Assembly: GCA_010015675.1 (NCBI GenBank)
Contig: ML976981.1
Location: 1,524,763-1,588,762 of the forward strand
Direction: 5' to 3'
Source of the DNA: Byssothecium circinans
Taxonomy: Eukaryota > Ascomycota > Dothideomycetes > Pleosporales > Massarinaceae
DNA: 64,000 nt
Shown here: positions 46,960 to 58,749 of the stretch, one piece after another
Numbering within the stretch: the stretch's first letter is position 1
How the letters are laid out: each line of letters starts with the position of its first letter
Notes under the pieces: generated by a model
Databases searched by the model: none
What the model saw: only the letters and a program-made list of their open reading frames with translations
What the model was told of the DNA's origin: nothing
Translations under genes and position numbers: made by a program

Positions 46960-49931
46960 GGCCTTGTTTCAAGTACGCACATTTTGTCGACAGCCCGGGA
47001 GAGATGTGCCAGTTTTCGTGCGGGTATTAATGTGTTTATGACGGGAGGGCCGGAAAGATTGCGGACATTGTAATACGTTGGCGACACTTGCGGGGAGGAC
47101 GTTTATCGTCGCATCCGGCTAGTGCAGCCATCAGGCAGCAAACCTGTCGTGTGTGTGTGTGGGAGGGATGCTGTACACCTGCCTCGTAACAGTATAATCC
47201 CGCTCAGCTGCCCGGGGACAGCATCATGTAGACGTTTAATCACATTAATACAAAATCCTTCTTCTGTCAATCGTTGCGACTCGGCTTCCTAGTGCGCTTA
47301 TGCTTACTTTCTTCTCCACGTGCAAGTTTCTGGGTGTCAGGCTGTCAGTGTTAATTTATTGGGAGGCTGTGGTCTGAAACCGGATAAGGGAGGGGCGGCC
47401 GAATAGCTATCGCGATCTTCAACGGACGAAACAAGATAAGCGTACCAAAATGTTAATGCCATAGCAGCCAGCCATGCCTTTTGTTTTCTACAGCGCTCGG
47501 CTTATCCCTGGGGGCGCCTGGGGTATTCAGCCCGATTTTGATTTTGATTTCGATTTCGTCGACGCGTCCATGGATACAGTAAGATTGGCCTGATAGCTAC
47601 CTGTCTACCTACAGTATTACCGCCTTCTCCGGTGCAGAGAGCTGAGAGCTCACCGGATGTGATGGGGAGTGGAGTTGTGTTTCTGACGGTGGGAGGAGTG
47701 AAGCGGAGTGGAGTGGAGCAGGGGGTGGGCCAGAGTACAGTACGGTATATATTTTTGTTTCGAGGTGGTGGAGTATTGATTCGATCCACATTGCCTAATT
47801 TCCTTTTTTCCCCTTGAAATAGAAAAACTAAAGACGAAAAGAAGAGAAGAAGGGAAAAAAAAAGATTTGGACGGAGAAGTTTAGATTGGAAAGAAGCGAG
47901 TAGGTACAGCGGGAACTTGGAAAGGCTACGGTAGATAGATAAGGCTGAGGTTTGAAGAACGGTGGTGGGTTTATCATGCATGTATGCGGCACGACGACGC
48001 ACGTCACAGACCTTTTCTTTTTCTCCCGAGTTATTTATTGGGGGCTGCGAGATGATATTGATTAATCAGAGGATGATTTACGGAATCTCCTGTTTTGCCG
48101 TTCCCTGTTCTGCATGTGCCTGGCCTGCTGTGCCCGCATCCATGGCGTTGGTCCCGCGCATGTGTTCCAAGGGTTGTTTTCCAGGCCCCCAAGGGTGCGG
48201 ACCAATCAACGGACAACAGCAGCTGCAGAACCCTGGGTGCTGGGATATGCAGAGCGTAATTGCAATAAGTCGGCGAGGTATGTATGTCTGCATTTTTTTT
48301 GGTTTCAATAACATGGCTGAACATGTTGTGTTGCGCTGATGATGATGTAGGTAGAGATAAAGGGTGACGGTTACACTGAGGCTGAACGAGAGGCGAAGAT
48401 TAAGAGAATGTGTCAAATTTAAAACCTAGGGGTTTCTGGATTGGTTGATTGGAGAGAAAAACAGACCTTCGACATGTCGGTCAGCCTGACATGGTAATAA
48501 GCCCACGGTATTGGGGGTAATGCAAAGAGACGTTTTCGTATATATATATTTGTAAGCTTCCCTGGTGCATTCTCGATATCCAGAAGGGTAGTTATGCGCA
48601 GAGCCGGATGACGGGTACGTACCGGCGAATCCGGGCCCCGAGCCTATGAATCATCATCGTCGAATTGGAATAATATTGGGTTGGTGGCTTGACGCCTTTT
48701 ATGTGGAGAATGCGAGAAATGGTTACATTTGGCTTTTTTGGAGCCGCGCGTACGCTACCCTCCCTCTTCCACGACCTATCGTAGCACCGGCCATGCATGT
48801 GTCCCTGGTTGCACGCCTCTCACATCACACCTCTGACCTCACTCAGCATTTCGTTTAAAAGCTCACCGCGCAATCAATTGGACGCCTGCTTGCGTGTTTC
48901 CACCGGACTGGCAGGCTGTGGGATGGCTTATTGGCGGTATGTGGGCTGTGGTTGGCGGGGAGGCTTTCACAGCAGAGCAAGCAGGCTGGGTCACAGCATG
49001 GGATTTTCAAGATGTGGTACCTGGCGCGTGGTGGGCTTTTTTAAAGTGTATGAGGGCGTCAGCTCGTGTCGGGGAATGGAGGGTGAGTGAGATTTGATTT
49101 TGTGCGGTTAGACGGGCTGAACAGTGAGCAATGAAGGATGAGGCCCGCCTGATCTGACACTCCCCCGAGTTCAGAGGAGGAATACCTACTTGAAGGGTGG
49201 TCTCGTGTGACACATTATGGGAGCAGGATCCTTGGGCTTAATTCTGAGCTCGTGGCTTGAGGAATTGGGGGGTAGGATGGCGTAACGACTTTGGCCGCGA
49301 GTATGGGGGCCTGAAGAGCAGGTACGGGCCGGTGAAATTATTAGCGAATTGTGGTTTCGCTGTGGTGAATGTTGTCGATCTGTACGCCCGTTCTTCAGCT
49401 CATCTCCTTCGTTTTGTTATCGATATTATCGGTGTCACGTCGTCGAGTTTCTATACTTAACCCCCGGGTGTAGGGTTCATCGCTGCGGCATCGGATCGAT
49501 CTCCCAGGCCCAGAAATCTTACTTTTGGGCACGTGCACCAGCATCCATCGACATGCATCGCCTATTTCTCCCAAATCCAGTCCAAATGACCAATCACCAT
49601 AAGATCCAATGTCAAGGCTGCAGTTGTTTCCCTGGATTCCTCCACGTCCCAACGCCCCACTATTAGCCGCATGACTGGTTCGTCTCCCTACTTTTGACCA
49701 ACTCGTTTATTCCACGCTAGTCGATGGCTTTTCCTCAGGCAAGTGGAGGGCCCTAGCTGCCCAAGCTCACTACCTATAAGATCTGAGAACTTCCTCTATT
49801 TCTTCTGCTTTTTTTCTTCTTCAGCAAGCTCGAGATTCCGGTCCTTGACTCTCGATCTTAGCCTCATTGATTTCGTGATATTCTTTCTGACCATCTCTTA
49901 ATACTTGTGGGATTATTCCTTACCATCCACT
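46960..49931. other. 3-kb intergenic region, low-complexity in places
   Basis: No gene is supported. It contains a gattttgattttgatttcgatttcg imperfect repeat (47535-47559), a purine-rich tract at 47820-47900 whose complement encodes only low-complexity frames, a tatatatatattt tract at 48540, and pyrimidine-rich leader sequence of the AA7 oxidase gene from about 49740. Confidence 0.4.
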
Positions 49932-51473
49932 ATGAAGCTCGAACTCCTCGCCAACGGCCTCCTCGCCGGTCTGGCTTCGGCCAGCTTCGCAAAGCGTGCA
50001 GCAAAGATTGCCGACTGTTTGGGAGACAAAAACGTCCCTGTTCGATGGGAGAACTCTCCCGATTTTTCTGAACTCGCCGAACCCTTCAACCTTCGTCTGG
50101 CCTACAAGCCTAAGGTTATCGTCCTCCCTTCCAAGGACCAGCATGTTCAAGACGCTGTCAAATGTGCCAACGAGTGTGGCTTCAAGGTTCAAGCCCGTTC
50201 GGGTGGCCACTCGTATGCTTCGTACAGCTCTGGTGGCAAAGACGGCTCAGTGGGTAAGTTTTAAAGCTAGCGGGTCCCAATACGACAGTGCTGACGTTAA
50301 TCAGTCATCAACCTTCAAGGTCTCCACAACATCACCTTAGACACGTCCACCAATATTGCCAAGGTCGGAGGTGGTGTCCGTCTCGGTAATCTAGCTCAAG
50401 CTGTCTGGGACCAGGGTAGACGTGGTATTTCTCACGGAACCTGCCCCGGCGTTGGTGTCGGTGGACACTTCACCCACGGTGGTTATGGCCATACTTCACG
50501 TAACTGGGGCATTGCTCTTGACCACATTGTTGGACTTGATGTTGTTCTCGCAGATGGTTCCCTCGTAAAGGCCGACTCTACCACCAACCAGGACCTCTTC
50601 TGGGCTCTCCGTGGTGCTGCCGACTCATTTGGTATCATCACCAACTTCTACCTCCGCACGAACCCTGCTCCCGAGTCCGTCACCTACTTCTCCTTCCGGT
50701 GGGGCGACAAGCTCTTCGGCAAGAAGGACGACTTCACCGGCACTTTCCTCCACCTCCAGGAAGTTTCCCTAAACAAGTCCATCATCGACAACCGAATCTC
50801 CTACGGTATCTTCCTCGACGGCGTTTCCACTTTCAACCTCGGCGGAACCTTCTTTGGCTCGCCTGAGGAGTTCAACAAGGCCATCCTTCCCGAAATCACT
50901 CGCTCCGTGCCTGCACCCAACAACATCGTCGTTGAGGCCTATGACTGGATCGGCTACCTCAAGCTCATGTCCGACGTCAACAGCATCGAGGTCCCGCTCG
51001 AAGGCTACGACGAGCACGACACCTTCTTTGCCAAATCCATCACTGTTCCCGAACTGGGCGGCGGTCTCACCAAGACCGCTGTCGACTCCTTCTACACATA
51101 CATCGCCAAGGGCGCCCCCATCCCTTACTTCGTCATCATCAACCTGTACGGCGGCCCCGGTTCAGCCATCAACACCAAGGACACCAAATTCGCTGCCTAC
51201 AACGACCGCGACTCGCTCTGGGTGTTCCAGAACTATGGCTCGTCCGGTTCCCAGCAGGGTGTCAAGTGGATTAACGGGATCAATGATGCTATCATCAAGG
51301 CTCAGCCTCAGACTCACTTCGGCGCTTACCTCAACTACGTCGACCCCACGTATTCTGCCGAGACTGCCCATGAGCTGTACTACGGCAAGGAACTTACTAC
51401 GAAGCTCGAGGCACTTAAGGATAAGTATGACCCCAAGTCCACTTTCTGGAACCCGCAGACTTTCGGCCAGTAG
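49932..51473 (+). CDS. Secreted FAD-dependent AA7 oxidase (glucooligosaccharide oxidase-like, bicovalent flavin)
   Basis: Exons 49932-50253 and 50305-51473, with a 51-nt intron (GTAAGT..ATCAG), give 496 residues. An ATG nine codons upstream is less likely because the signal peptide starts at MKLELLANG, with a KR processing pair at 21-22. The PCMH/FAD_binding_4 domain covers 60-230: SGGHSYAS contains His93 and HGTCPGVGVGGHFTHGGYG contains Cys154. These two residues form the double covalent FAD link of glucooligosaccharide oxidases and related berberine-bridge-type enzymes. The C-terminal BBE segment is seen as YLNYVDP..YYGKELTTKLEALKDKYDPKSTFWNPQTFG. Members oxidise the C1 hydroxyl of oligosaccharides or various alcohols using O2. 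The substrate is unproven. No neighbouring biosynthetic genes are present. Confidence 0.92.
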
Positions 51474-52394
51474 AGTGTGGGAGGCATGGAGCCATTTTTG
51501 CATGCATGACGTGGCGTTTTCTGGAAGTGGGCATTACTATACATTTGGATTAGCGATCTGTGATGGTGTTGTATTTAGAACCTTGAATCATACTCCATAT
51601 TTTGAACTTGACCTGCAACTGGTTTGACATACATGGATACAATGACCGCCAATACCTCGGACTCACTCGACGAAGTTCAGACCACAGTATCAAGGCTTGA
51701 CGTTCCTCTCGTCAAGTGTCAAAGAAGGCCAAGTCGACGCCTTGGAACGTCTGGTCAGTGATTCTAGTCGCGTTAGAAGATAAATCTGCTTTAGCAACTA
51801 CAGCGGTATGTTGTGGAGCGTAAATACGGGCTCGGAGTCGAATATAGGGCAGGAAGTGGCATCAGAACGGTCGACTTATAATGCATGACCTGGTCGTCGA
51901 GGTAACGGGAATTTGGTTTCCCCAGACTAAGTCCCTCTCTTTCTCCTGCTCTTGCTGTACATCGCTTCTTTCTTCCGCGCTCCTGATCATGTAATAGCTC
52001 CCATGCTCTTCTCAGCTGTCTACCAATACTGAGTAACAAACTCCTGTCTTGCCAAGACCGTCCATTCTCGGGAGCCTTGTTTTGATCCACAATTCTTCGA
52101 GTAGGAGGCTTCGGTATACCTTTTGGGTACTCGTCCTAGCATGGGACGGCTCTTCCGACATCGCACTCGTCACACCATATCGCTGATAATTGATACAGCT
52201 ATCATCCTAGGCTGAACCAAAGGAATCCCGAATCTTCCGGTTGTTGCTTTCCCAGCGAGATTAGGTGTCTCTACGGACCTTTCTGCACTTGGCTGGCGGT
52301 ACTTCATGGGATGCGGCATCTTCGCTTTTTGCTGTTGTAGAGATCTCTGTATCATTGTGGTGGAGGGGGGGATGGATCTCTTTCGCGGCGAAAT
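51474..52394. other. Intergenic, no gene supported
   Basis: 3' flank of the AA7 gene. A 99-codon frame at 51791-52090 (-) has no recognisable motif. No repeats were recognised until 52395. Confidence 0.4.
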
Positions 52395-52776
52395 CAACAT
52401 GGCAGATGTGAGAGCGAAGGCTCATCGGTGATTGGTTAAGACGAGGGCTTAGCGGCTTGGCGAGGATATCTCCACTATCCACGGACGAACCTGCGTTCTT
52501 CGTTTTTCATCCTTAGAGCCCCATTTCATCATGCGCTGCGTTTCACTCGCCTCGTAGGACCGTAACCAATGTCGAGTATCTTGGCTGACTAGCGACGTGT
52601 ACGTGGGATGAAATCCATCTCATCTCCTTCCACCCAACCCGGCCTGCCTTCCCCAATGACGTAAGAAATACCTATCCCGACTGCTTTCAGCTTTGAGGAG
52701 AGACCACAAGGATATCTTTCCCGATCTTCTCCTGAAATTCCCGCGCTCTATTCTTGAAGACGATGTTCGTATACGG
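52395..52776. repeat. Direct repeat copy 1 flanking the F-box gene (less mutated)
   Basis: It starts caacatggcagatgtgagag and ends attcttgaagacgatgttcg plus tatacgg. It matches 55874-56167 in the same orientation along both ends, while an internal stretch of roughly 85-90 bp is missing from the other copy. On the minus strand parts read like a decayed protein (..NIVFKNRAREFQEKIGKDILV..) interrupted by stops, so the element may derive from a gene or transposon. No terminal inverted repeats or TG..CA ends are seen. Confidence 0.7.
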
Positions 52777-53434
52777 ACCCAAATGTCACCGATGACAACA
52801 CCTTTGTACTGCGCCGTACGCATCGGTTGCTTTGAAATCGTGTGTTGGCTTGTTGAGAATGGACCGATGTGAATGGCCAGCTATCTGGTAAGTGCGGGCA
52901 GAGCTGCATTGAACAAAGGGAGGACAAATCACATGTTCCTTCCCTGCCCATAACTCTGGTGAACGAAGACGCAGCGTCATCAGAGTCGACAAAGGGACGC
53001 GGTGTGGTACTCGGTCACCAAAGAATCGAGAGTGAAGGCTTGTGGTGAAGTTGGGCTACGACCTGCGTGCTCAAACGATGTCGCCTTAAGAGATCTGTTG
53101 TTGGACTGGACAATACTTGACCGTTCCGGACGGTTCAGTACCGTTCCTAGTCTAGCGTCGGCTCCCGCCTATATATCCACTTCTCCTGAGCACCTTAGCT
53201 CGACACACAATACATCATCTTTCTCGTGCTGCTCTCAGTCTCCCCTGTCCAACATCCGTTGTATCGTTTTCGAGCATCAGTCTTCACCGATGAACGTGTC
53301 ACGCTCCAACGTACAACGATCAGAGCGTTCGTCAACCCAGTGCACTGTCGCGGCGCTATAAAGCCTGCAATACTGCAATACTGTTCTTCAACACTTCCTC
53401 AATTCGCGACACAGAACACTCCACCATTTTACAT
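52777..53434. other. Promoter region of the F-box gene
   Basis: 658 bp with no supported gene. It includes tatatatcc-like sequence (cctatatatcc at about 53168) and a pyrimidine-rich leader close to the start codon. Confidence 0.4.
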
Positions 53435-55207
53435 ATGCTTCCCATCATGGAGTCACCAAAGGTTCCTTGCGGCTTCCATAGCCTTTCCACGGAAATGAAA
53501 GAGAATGTGTTTGCTTTTGTAAGTGTCTCATGCATGCACAGAGCTTCCAGACCAGACCTACTTGAGATTTCATACTTGAGCTGATGATTGAATCCCAGAT
53601 TCGCTTACCAAGCGACCGGAGAGCTGTACGGTTGGTCAATAGGGATTGGAGAGACGTATCCGACAATGTCTTCTGGACTGAATTTCGAACCACCGCTGTG
53701 AATGCACTCGACACACTGCAGCACCCCAGCTGCTCAATACTAGCTTCTGTTCGCAGATTAAGCATTGTAGAACCGGAAGGCCCTGTCGGTACTACTGATG
53801 TTTTGCCAAGCAACATGGTCAATCTCATCGCTGCTCTCCCAAAAGATCAACTTGAGCAATTCTCATGCGATTACATACTCGACTATGAGACGATTAAATT
53901 CATCCTTCAGAGACAGGGGAAGTTACGCAACGTCTCCGTGACCATTGATTTTGAAGATGAGTCCGATTTGTCCTCCTTCGATGAAATCATTGATTGTCTG
54001 TCGAACGCGGAATGGTTACTCCTTAGTATCGAGGATATGGAACAGTCTGATATTTTCCGATCACTCATACGCGGTCTACCGGCTCTCAAGAAGATTAGTA
54101 TCTACAAAGATGGCCAGGATCCCATACTTTACTTCCAGGCACCAGATGATGCCCCTCAAATATTCAACCTTACGTCTCTTACTCTACGAGGATTCGACTT
54201 CTTGGAAACCCCGACTACGTTTTGGGGGTTAATCGCCCTCAAGAACTTGACCTACCTGGAATTCGACAATGTCAAAAATGGCGCGCCCCTGTACAGGGAC
54301 TTGATCAAATCATTTTCAGCATCAGATGGGTTGGCACCGTCACTAATGGAAATGAACATCGTTCTCACTTGTATCGAGCGCCAGCCTGAGGAGATTATTC
54401 AAGTCATTGAGGAATTCTTTACTTCTTTCTCCGGCCTCGTCGGGTCGGTTATCGAGACGAGCAACTATCGACTTGTCGACCCATCGTGCTTTGAACACCA
54501 TTACGCCTCGCTACGTTATCTCGCTATAGGCACTAGCTGGAGAGGAAGGCCGCCATATTATTCTGCAGCCCAAGTCAAGGCGTTGCTGGGCGTGTGCACG
54601 AATCTGACGGAACTGGCCCTAAGTTTTCCACCCGTCAATCTTGGTCATATCCGAGGCTTGGGGCTGGACTTTCGCCTGCATACACATGGCTCACACAGTC
54701 ATATGTCTGAGCTCGAAGCCGTGCTCGTAAGTCGTTATTCTCCCTATTTATTTGACCACCACTAAACAGCACGTGTAGAAATCCATTGCAGCGCATCCAA
54801 GACTTCGCATCCTCCGTTCACTGACAATGCCCCTGGTTGATTACGGTCTTGGACGAGACCCAGACCTTGTCTCGTCTCCAGTACAATACATCATTGAGGA
54901 ACTTGTAGGACCAGCACAAGTGCTGATGCAAAATTTCGCAACCGAAGTAATGCGTTTTCTCAAACAACACGGTTCGGATATTAGAGCGTTCTGCACGGGA
55001 GGGCTTACTCGTGATTATACCCTCACTCGGGAATATGGACAAGACAGTAATGGACATTGTTGGCCGGATTATATCTATCTACCAGCGCGTCTTGTTGACG
55101 CGAGAGGAATGGAGCATTTCTCTGCCCTTCCTCTCGCGGATCCAGACCTAGAGTTTCCAGACCGGAGGCTTGTGGGCTGGACACGGGATTTTTACGATTC
55201 AGACTGA
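53435..55207 (+). CDS. F-box protein
   Basis: Exons 53435-53518, 53599-54726 and 54779-55207, with introns of 80 and 52 nt, give 546 residues. The F-box is split by the first intron: STEMKENVFAF joins IRLPSDRRAVRLVNRDWRDVSDNVFW (residues 18-55). The rest resembles a degenerate leucine-rich solenoid: LRNVSVTIDF, AEWLLLSIEDME, LKKISIYKDG, LTSLTLRGF, LKNLTYLEFDNV, CTNLTELALSF. The expected role is substrate recognition in an SCF ubiquitin ligase. No substrate can be named. The gene lies between two direct copies of a repeat (52395-52776 and 55874-56167), an unusual setting. The coding sequence itself is intact and not AT-shifted. Confidence 0.85.
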
Positions 55208-55873
55208 GTATGTGGCAATGTATGTTAATATGCCGATCTTTTGGGTTGCTATCGCTGACTTGCTTTAGGGTACGTTGCATGTCGCCAGAGTTTGTACCAT
55301 TCATCATGTTTGCATGTTTTTACGGGATTATTTTCTGCACTCAATTTAAGTTCTGGTTCGATTCGATTTGTTGGTACTGGTGCGATGTCTAAATATACCA
55401 TCCACACTCCATTTATATTTCGTTAGCGCAACTCGCCTGAACTCCATACATATAATCTCTGGCTCCGGGAACTATGGCAATCATTCATTAACATGCATGA
55501 CTATTCCCTCTTACCAGCTGACACACATAAGCCACTTGTGAAAATATCCTAAGGCGAAGAGGAGATACGCAAAGTTGGACAGACTGTCAGGAAAGAGATA
55601 ATCTCACCTAGGAAGCTGCGCTCACCAGTTGGCACATGTCTGTCTCGAGGTAACCTATGATTTGGATGACATGACGTGTCCTGTGATGGTTATATCTTAA
55701 CTGGAACGAAGGCCGGATCGATAACACCACCGCGGGGCTTGTGAAGGAGTATTAGTGCATCGCAGGAGCATGTTGTTCGTTCTTGGACATGTTAAAGCTC
55801 AAGTTTGGGCTGACGACTGGAACATGCGTTATTCGATACTAGAGACTACAACGGGTCGAGCGTTGTCCTTTTT
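55208..55873. other. Intergenic, no gene supported
   Basis: 3' flank of the F-box gene up to the mutated repeat copy. Frames are short only. Confidence 0.4.
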
Positions 55874-56167
55874 CAATATGGCAGATGTGAGGGCCAAGGC
55901 TCATTGATAATTAGTTAAGATAAGGGCTTAGCAGCTTAGCAGTAATATCCTAACTATCTATAAATATACCTATAACGTTAACGTATAGTTATATAAAATA
56001 AAATCTGTTTAATCTTTTTTAACCTAAACTATCCTTCTTTCCTTAATAATATAAGAAATACTTATCTAGATTCCTTTTAGCTCTGGAGAGAGACTGTAAT
56101 GATAAGCGTATCTAATCTACCCTTAAGACCCCCGCGCTCTATTCTTGAAGACGATGTTCGCATACGG
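55874..56167. repeat. Direct repeat copy 2, RIP-like mutated
   Basis: It starts caatatggcagatgtgaggg and ends attcttgaagacgatgttcg plus catacgg. Relative to copy 1 (52395-52776) the differences are dominated by C to T and G to A, for example gattggttaagacgaggg versus aattagttaagataaggg and cactatccacgg versus aactatctataa. It has become strongly AT-rich in the middle and lacks roughly 85-90 bp. The two conserved ends are nearly identical. Confidence 0.75.
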
Positions 56168-56959
56168 GATCTCCAACCTGCAGCTATCCGCTCACACATC
56201 GAAGTGCAAGGCTCGGCGTCGAAGCTTCTCTCAACATGATCAAGCCCACAAGCGACGATTATGGCTCAGCGTCCTTCGGACATGGAAGGAATCTTTCCTC
56301 TTTAACGAGAACCCCTTGAACAATCTTCAAACCATGTCGTCTTCTTTTGCTAGTCACGGCGGGAATACAGAAATTGAGAATTTTCTTCAAAGCATTCAGG
56401 GCTGCGCAAACGCATTCATACAAGCGCGAATCCACCCTTCACGACGCTATTGTGCGTTGTCACTTAGATGTTACAAGCTAGACATAAATCCTCGTTGGGT
56501 GCTATTTTTCTGGGAGGGGCCTCGTCCATTCGTTTCGGACTGAATGCCACCGTACAAAAAAGGCATAGCAAAGAGAGAGCTCCCATGCTCCCATTCGCAG
56601 GTCCCCATCTACCCATTCCACACCCTCTACCACCGCACTATTACATGACATGTTCAAAAGAACCAAACACTCGTGTTGATGAGGTCAATAACTTCTCAAA
56701 CAAGGTACCATGCGCGGAGAAATCGAGAGCGGAAGAGCCCCCTTGAAGAACACTGTTCCCGAGTTTCTTCCAAGGCAAGGCAACAGAACAGAAGAGCCAA
56801 AGAGTGCTCGCTTATTTTGAAGATTGGTAATAATAAATGCAATTTATTTAACCGGACCTGTCTCTTTCATGCGTTCTCTAATTCATCAATAGCCCTCTAC
56901 CTAATTTGCGAAATGACGCATTCAAATCGTGAGCATGAATGAACTCAGAACCCTTCTTT
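56168..56959. other. Intergenic, no gene supported
   Basis: A 132-codon open frame begins inside the repeat (56145-56543 +) and has no recognisable domain. It is probably a relic. The right part is the 3' flank of the DUF7924 gene. Confidence 0.4.
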
Positions 56960-58749
56960 TCATTGACTTGGTTTTACCCTTTTCAAGGACTTTTCCAGAG
57001 AAGCCGAAGTGGCCGGAGTAGAGACCCGGGATTCGACATCGCTTGCTCGACTACCCGGAACTTCGGTGTTTTCAGATAAACTGTAAGCGTCAACCTGTTG
57101 AGATAATCCAGAACGACTCGGTCGCGTTTCAGGATCTATGTTGAGGCCTAGTTTAAGCGGTCGAACCTTTTCCAAATTCAGATCGGGAGGGAGTTCGTCG
57201 ATGATGGTATTGATCTTCTCCAGAAGCTTGAGACCGTACTCATAGACCCCAATCGTATATTTACGAGTCGTCCACTTTTCCAGGCCCTTGCGAGCGGTAA
57301 TGTCGAAAGAATGGATCGAAAGAGGTTGGACTGTGAAGAAATCACCGTCGATGACAGGTCCCCAGCCGGTAAGTCTTACCATTCGGTGTTCGTGTGACAC
57401 AGAATAGGCTACCGGCTTATTGTGAAGTTGACTTTCCTTGCCGGCAAGTCGATGAATGTGTACAATGCCTGAGACGGTGATGCCCATGCTGTGCGCATTC
57501 TGGCGATCTGCAATGACGAGGCCTTGTGTACCACACTTCACTTCGGTAGTGAAGAAAAGGAAGTACATGTAGTAAGTGGCTTTGTACTCTGATCGAAACA
57601 GTGGGTCGTCCTGAATTAAGGGATGAAGTTTCCTGATACGGGCTTCCGTCAGACCAGATCTCCCTATGCCTACCGCATAGTCTGGTTGTGGGCGCGGATC
57701 AATCAAAGGATAGCAGCAGTCCCAGGCCTCATTTACGCTCTCAACGAACACTAGATACCGTTTTTCGCCGACTTTTGCCAGTGTTTGAACTGATGGAACA
57801 AGTAGTCGCCCGATATCTTGGATTACCCGCGACTCATTCCTCTCTTGTAAATCTGAAATGGCGTCGCGGTAGACGTCATCGCCTAGGAGCGTGTCAGGCG
57901 GGATGCGGCATTCCGTCTGGAGAAGATTCTGGCAAAATACGTCGTCGTAGTCGGAAACATCGAGTTCCGACTCCAAAGCACCCCCACAGTCCGCAAAACC
58001 ATTTGGTAGCCTTTCTGGGCATAAGTGGCGGACTTTCCGTCTCTTGACTTTTGATCACTAGGTGTTGGAGAGGTTACACTACTGTTAGAACCCCTTCGTT
58101 TTCGGCGAAGAGATGCAGAAGATTTCTTCTCTGAAAGGCGATGCTGATGCATTGTGTCCGCTGGAAACGATTCAGGTAGCTGGTCTACCCAGTTACTGAC
58201 GCGAGAACTCTCCGATGTATTACCCTTCTCTGGTTCAATTTCGTCTTGAACGTGGGATAAGAGTCGACGGCGTTTGGGTTTCCGACCTCGTGATTGTTCC
58301 TCTTGACGTCCCGCAGCGAGAGGAACTTCGGCTCCTCGACGACGCTTCTGCTTCTTCGGCAGCTGCTGGAGCGAGCGTGGTGGTTTTGAAGCAGGATATT
58401 CAGTACGTGTGCGGTTCGTTTGCGGTTCGGTGGATAGGTTGGTTTGGAGGTCTTGAGCTCGCTTTCTGGTCTGAATATGTCGAACTGGACGCTGTCACAA
58501 ATTATATTAGCCCGCTAGCAACGATAGAGTTCGACGCATGCTTACATCCTCCTTCTCGGCGCTCCGAGACCGCTGCTGAGTGGTCTGACAGTCTTTCTCA
58601 ATCGCTGTCTCCTTGTTGCGTGAAGGGTTTTCTGACGCAGCGAAAGTCAGTAGACGCAGCATGAAGTGTAGCAACAACAAACCTTTACATGGCCGTGGCA
58701 GCCTACGCCGTCTATGTTGAGCTTTTGAAGGTACTAGATCGGTATCCAT
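56960..58749 (-). pseudogene. DUF7924 protein gene with one frame break (pseudogene or sequence error)
   Basis: Exons 58683-58749, 58546-58631 and 56960-58491, with introns of 51 and 54 nt, would give about 560 residues. The N-terminal 200 are basic and disordered, with repeated nuclear-type clusters (KKQKRRRG, GRKPKRRRLL, SLRRKRRGS). The C-terminal DUF7924 domain (about 215-490) contains PSVQTLA, FVESVNEAWDC, DPRPQPDYAVG, ATYYMYFLFFTTEVKCG and DRQNAHSM, a fungal domain with a PD-(D/E)XK-like EVK motif and no known function. The frame fails at 57981-57985: before it reads GYQMVLRTVG, after it reads ESELDVSDYDD. One base is missing next to a run of five C (plus strand), and no intron can repair it. 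Everything else is well conserved, so either a recent loss or an assembly error in a homopolymer is possible. Confidence 0.8.

Noticed and set aside
52395..56167. LTR retrotransposon with F-box cargo
   Set aside because: The repeats lack TG..CA ends, primer-binding site and polypurine tract, and there is no gag or pol sequence between them.
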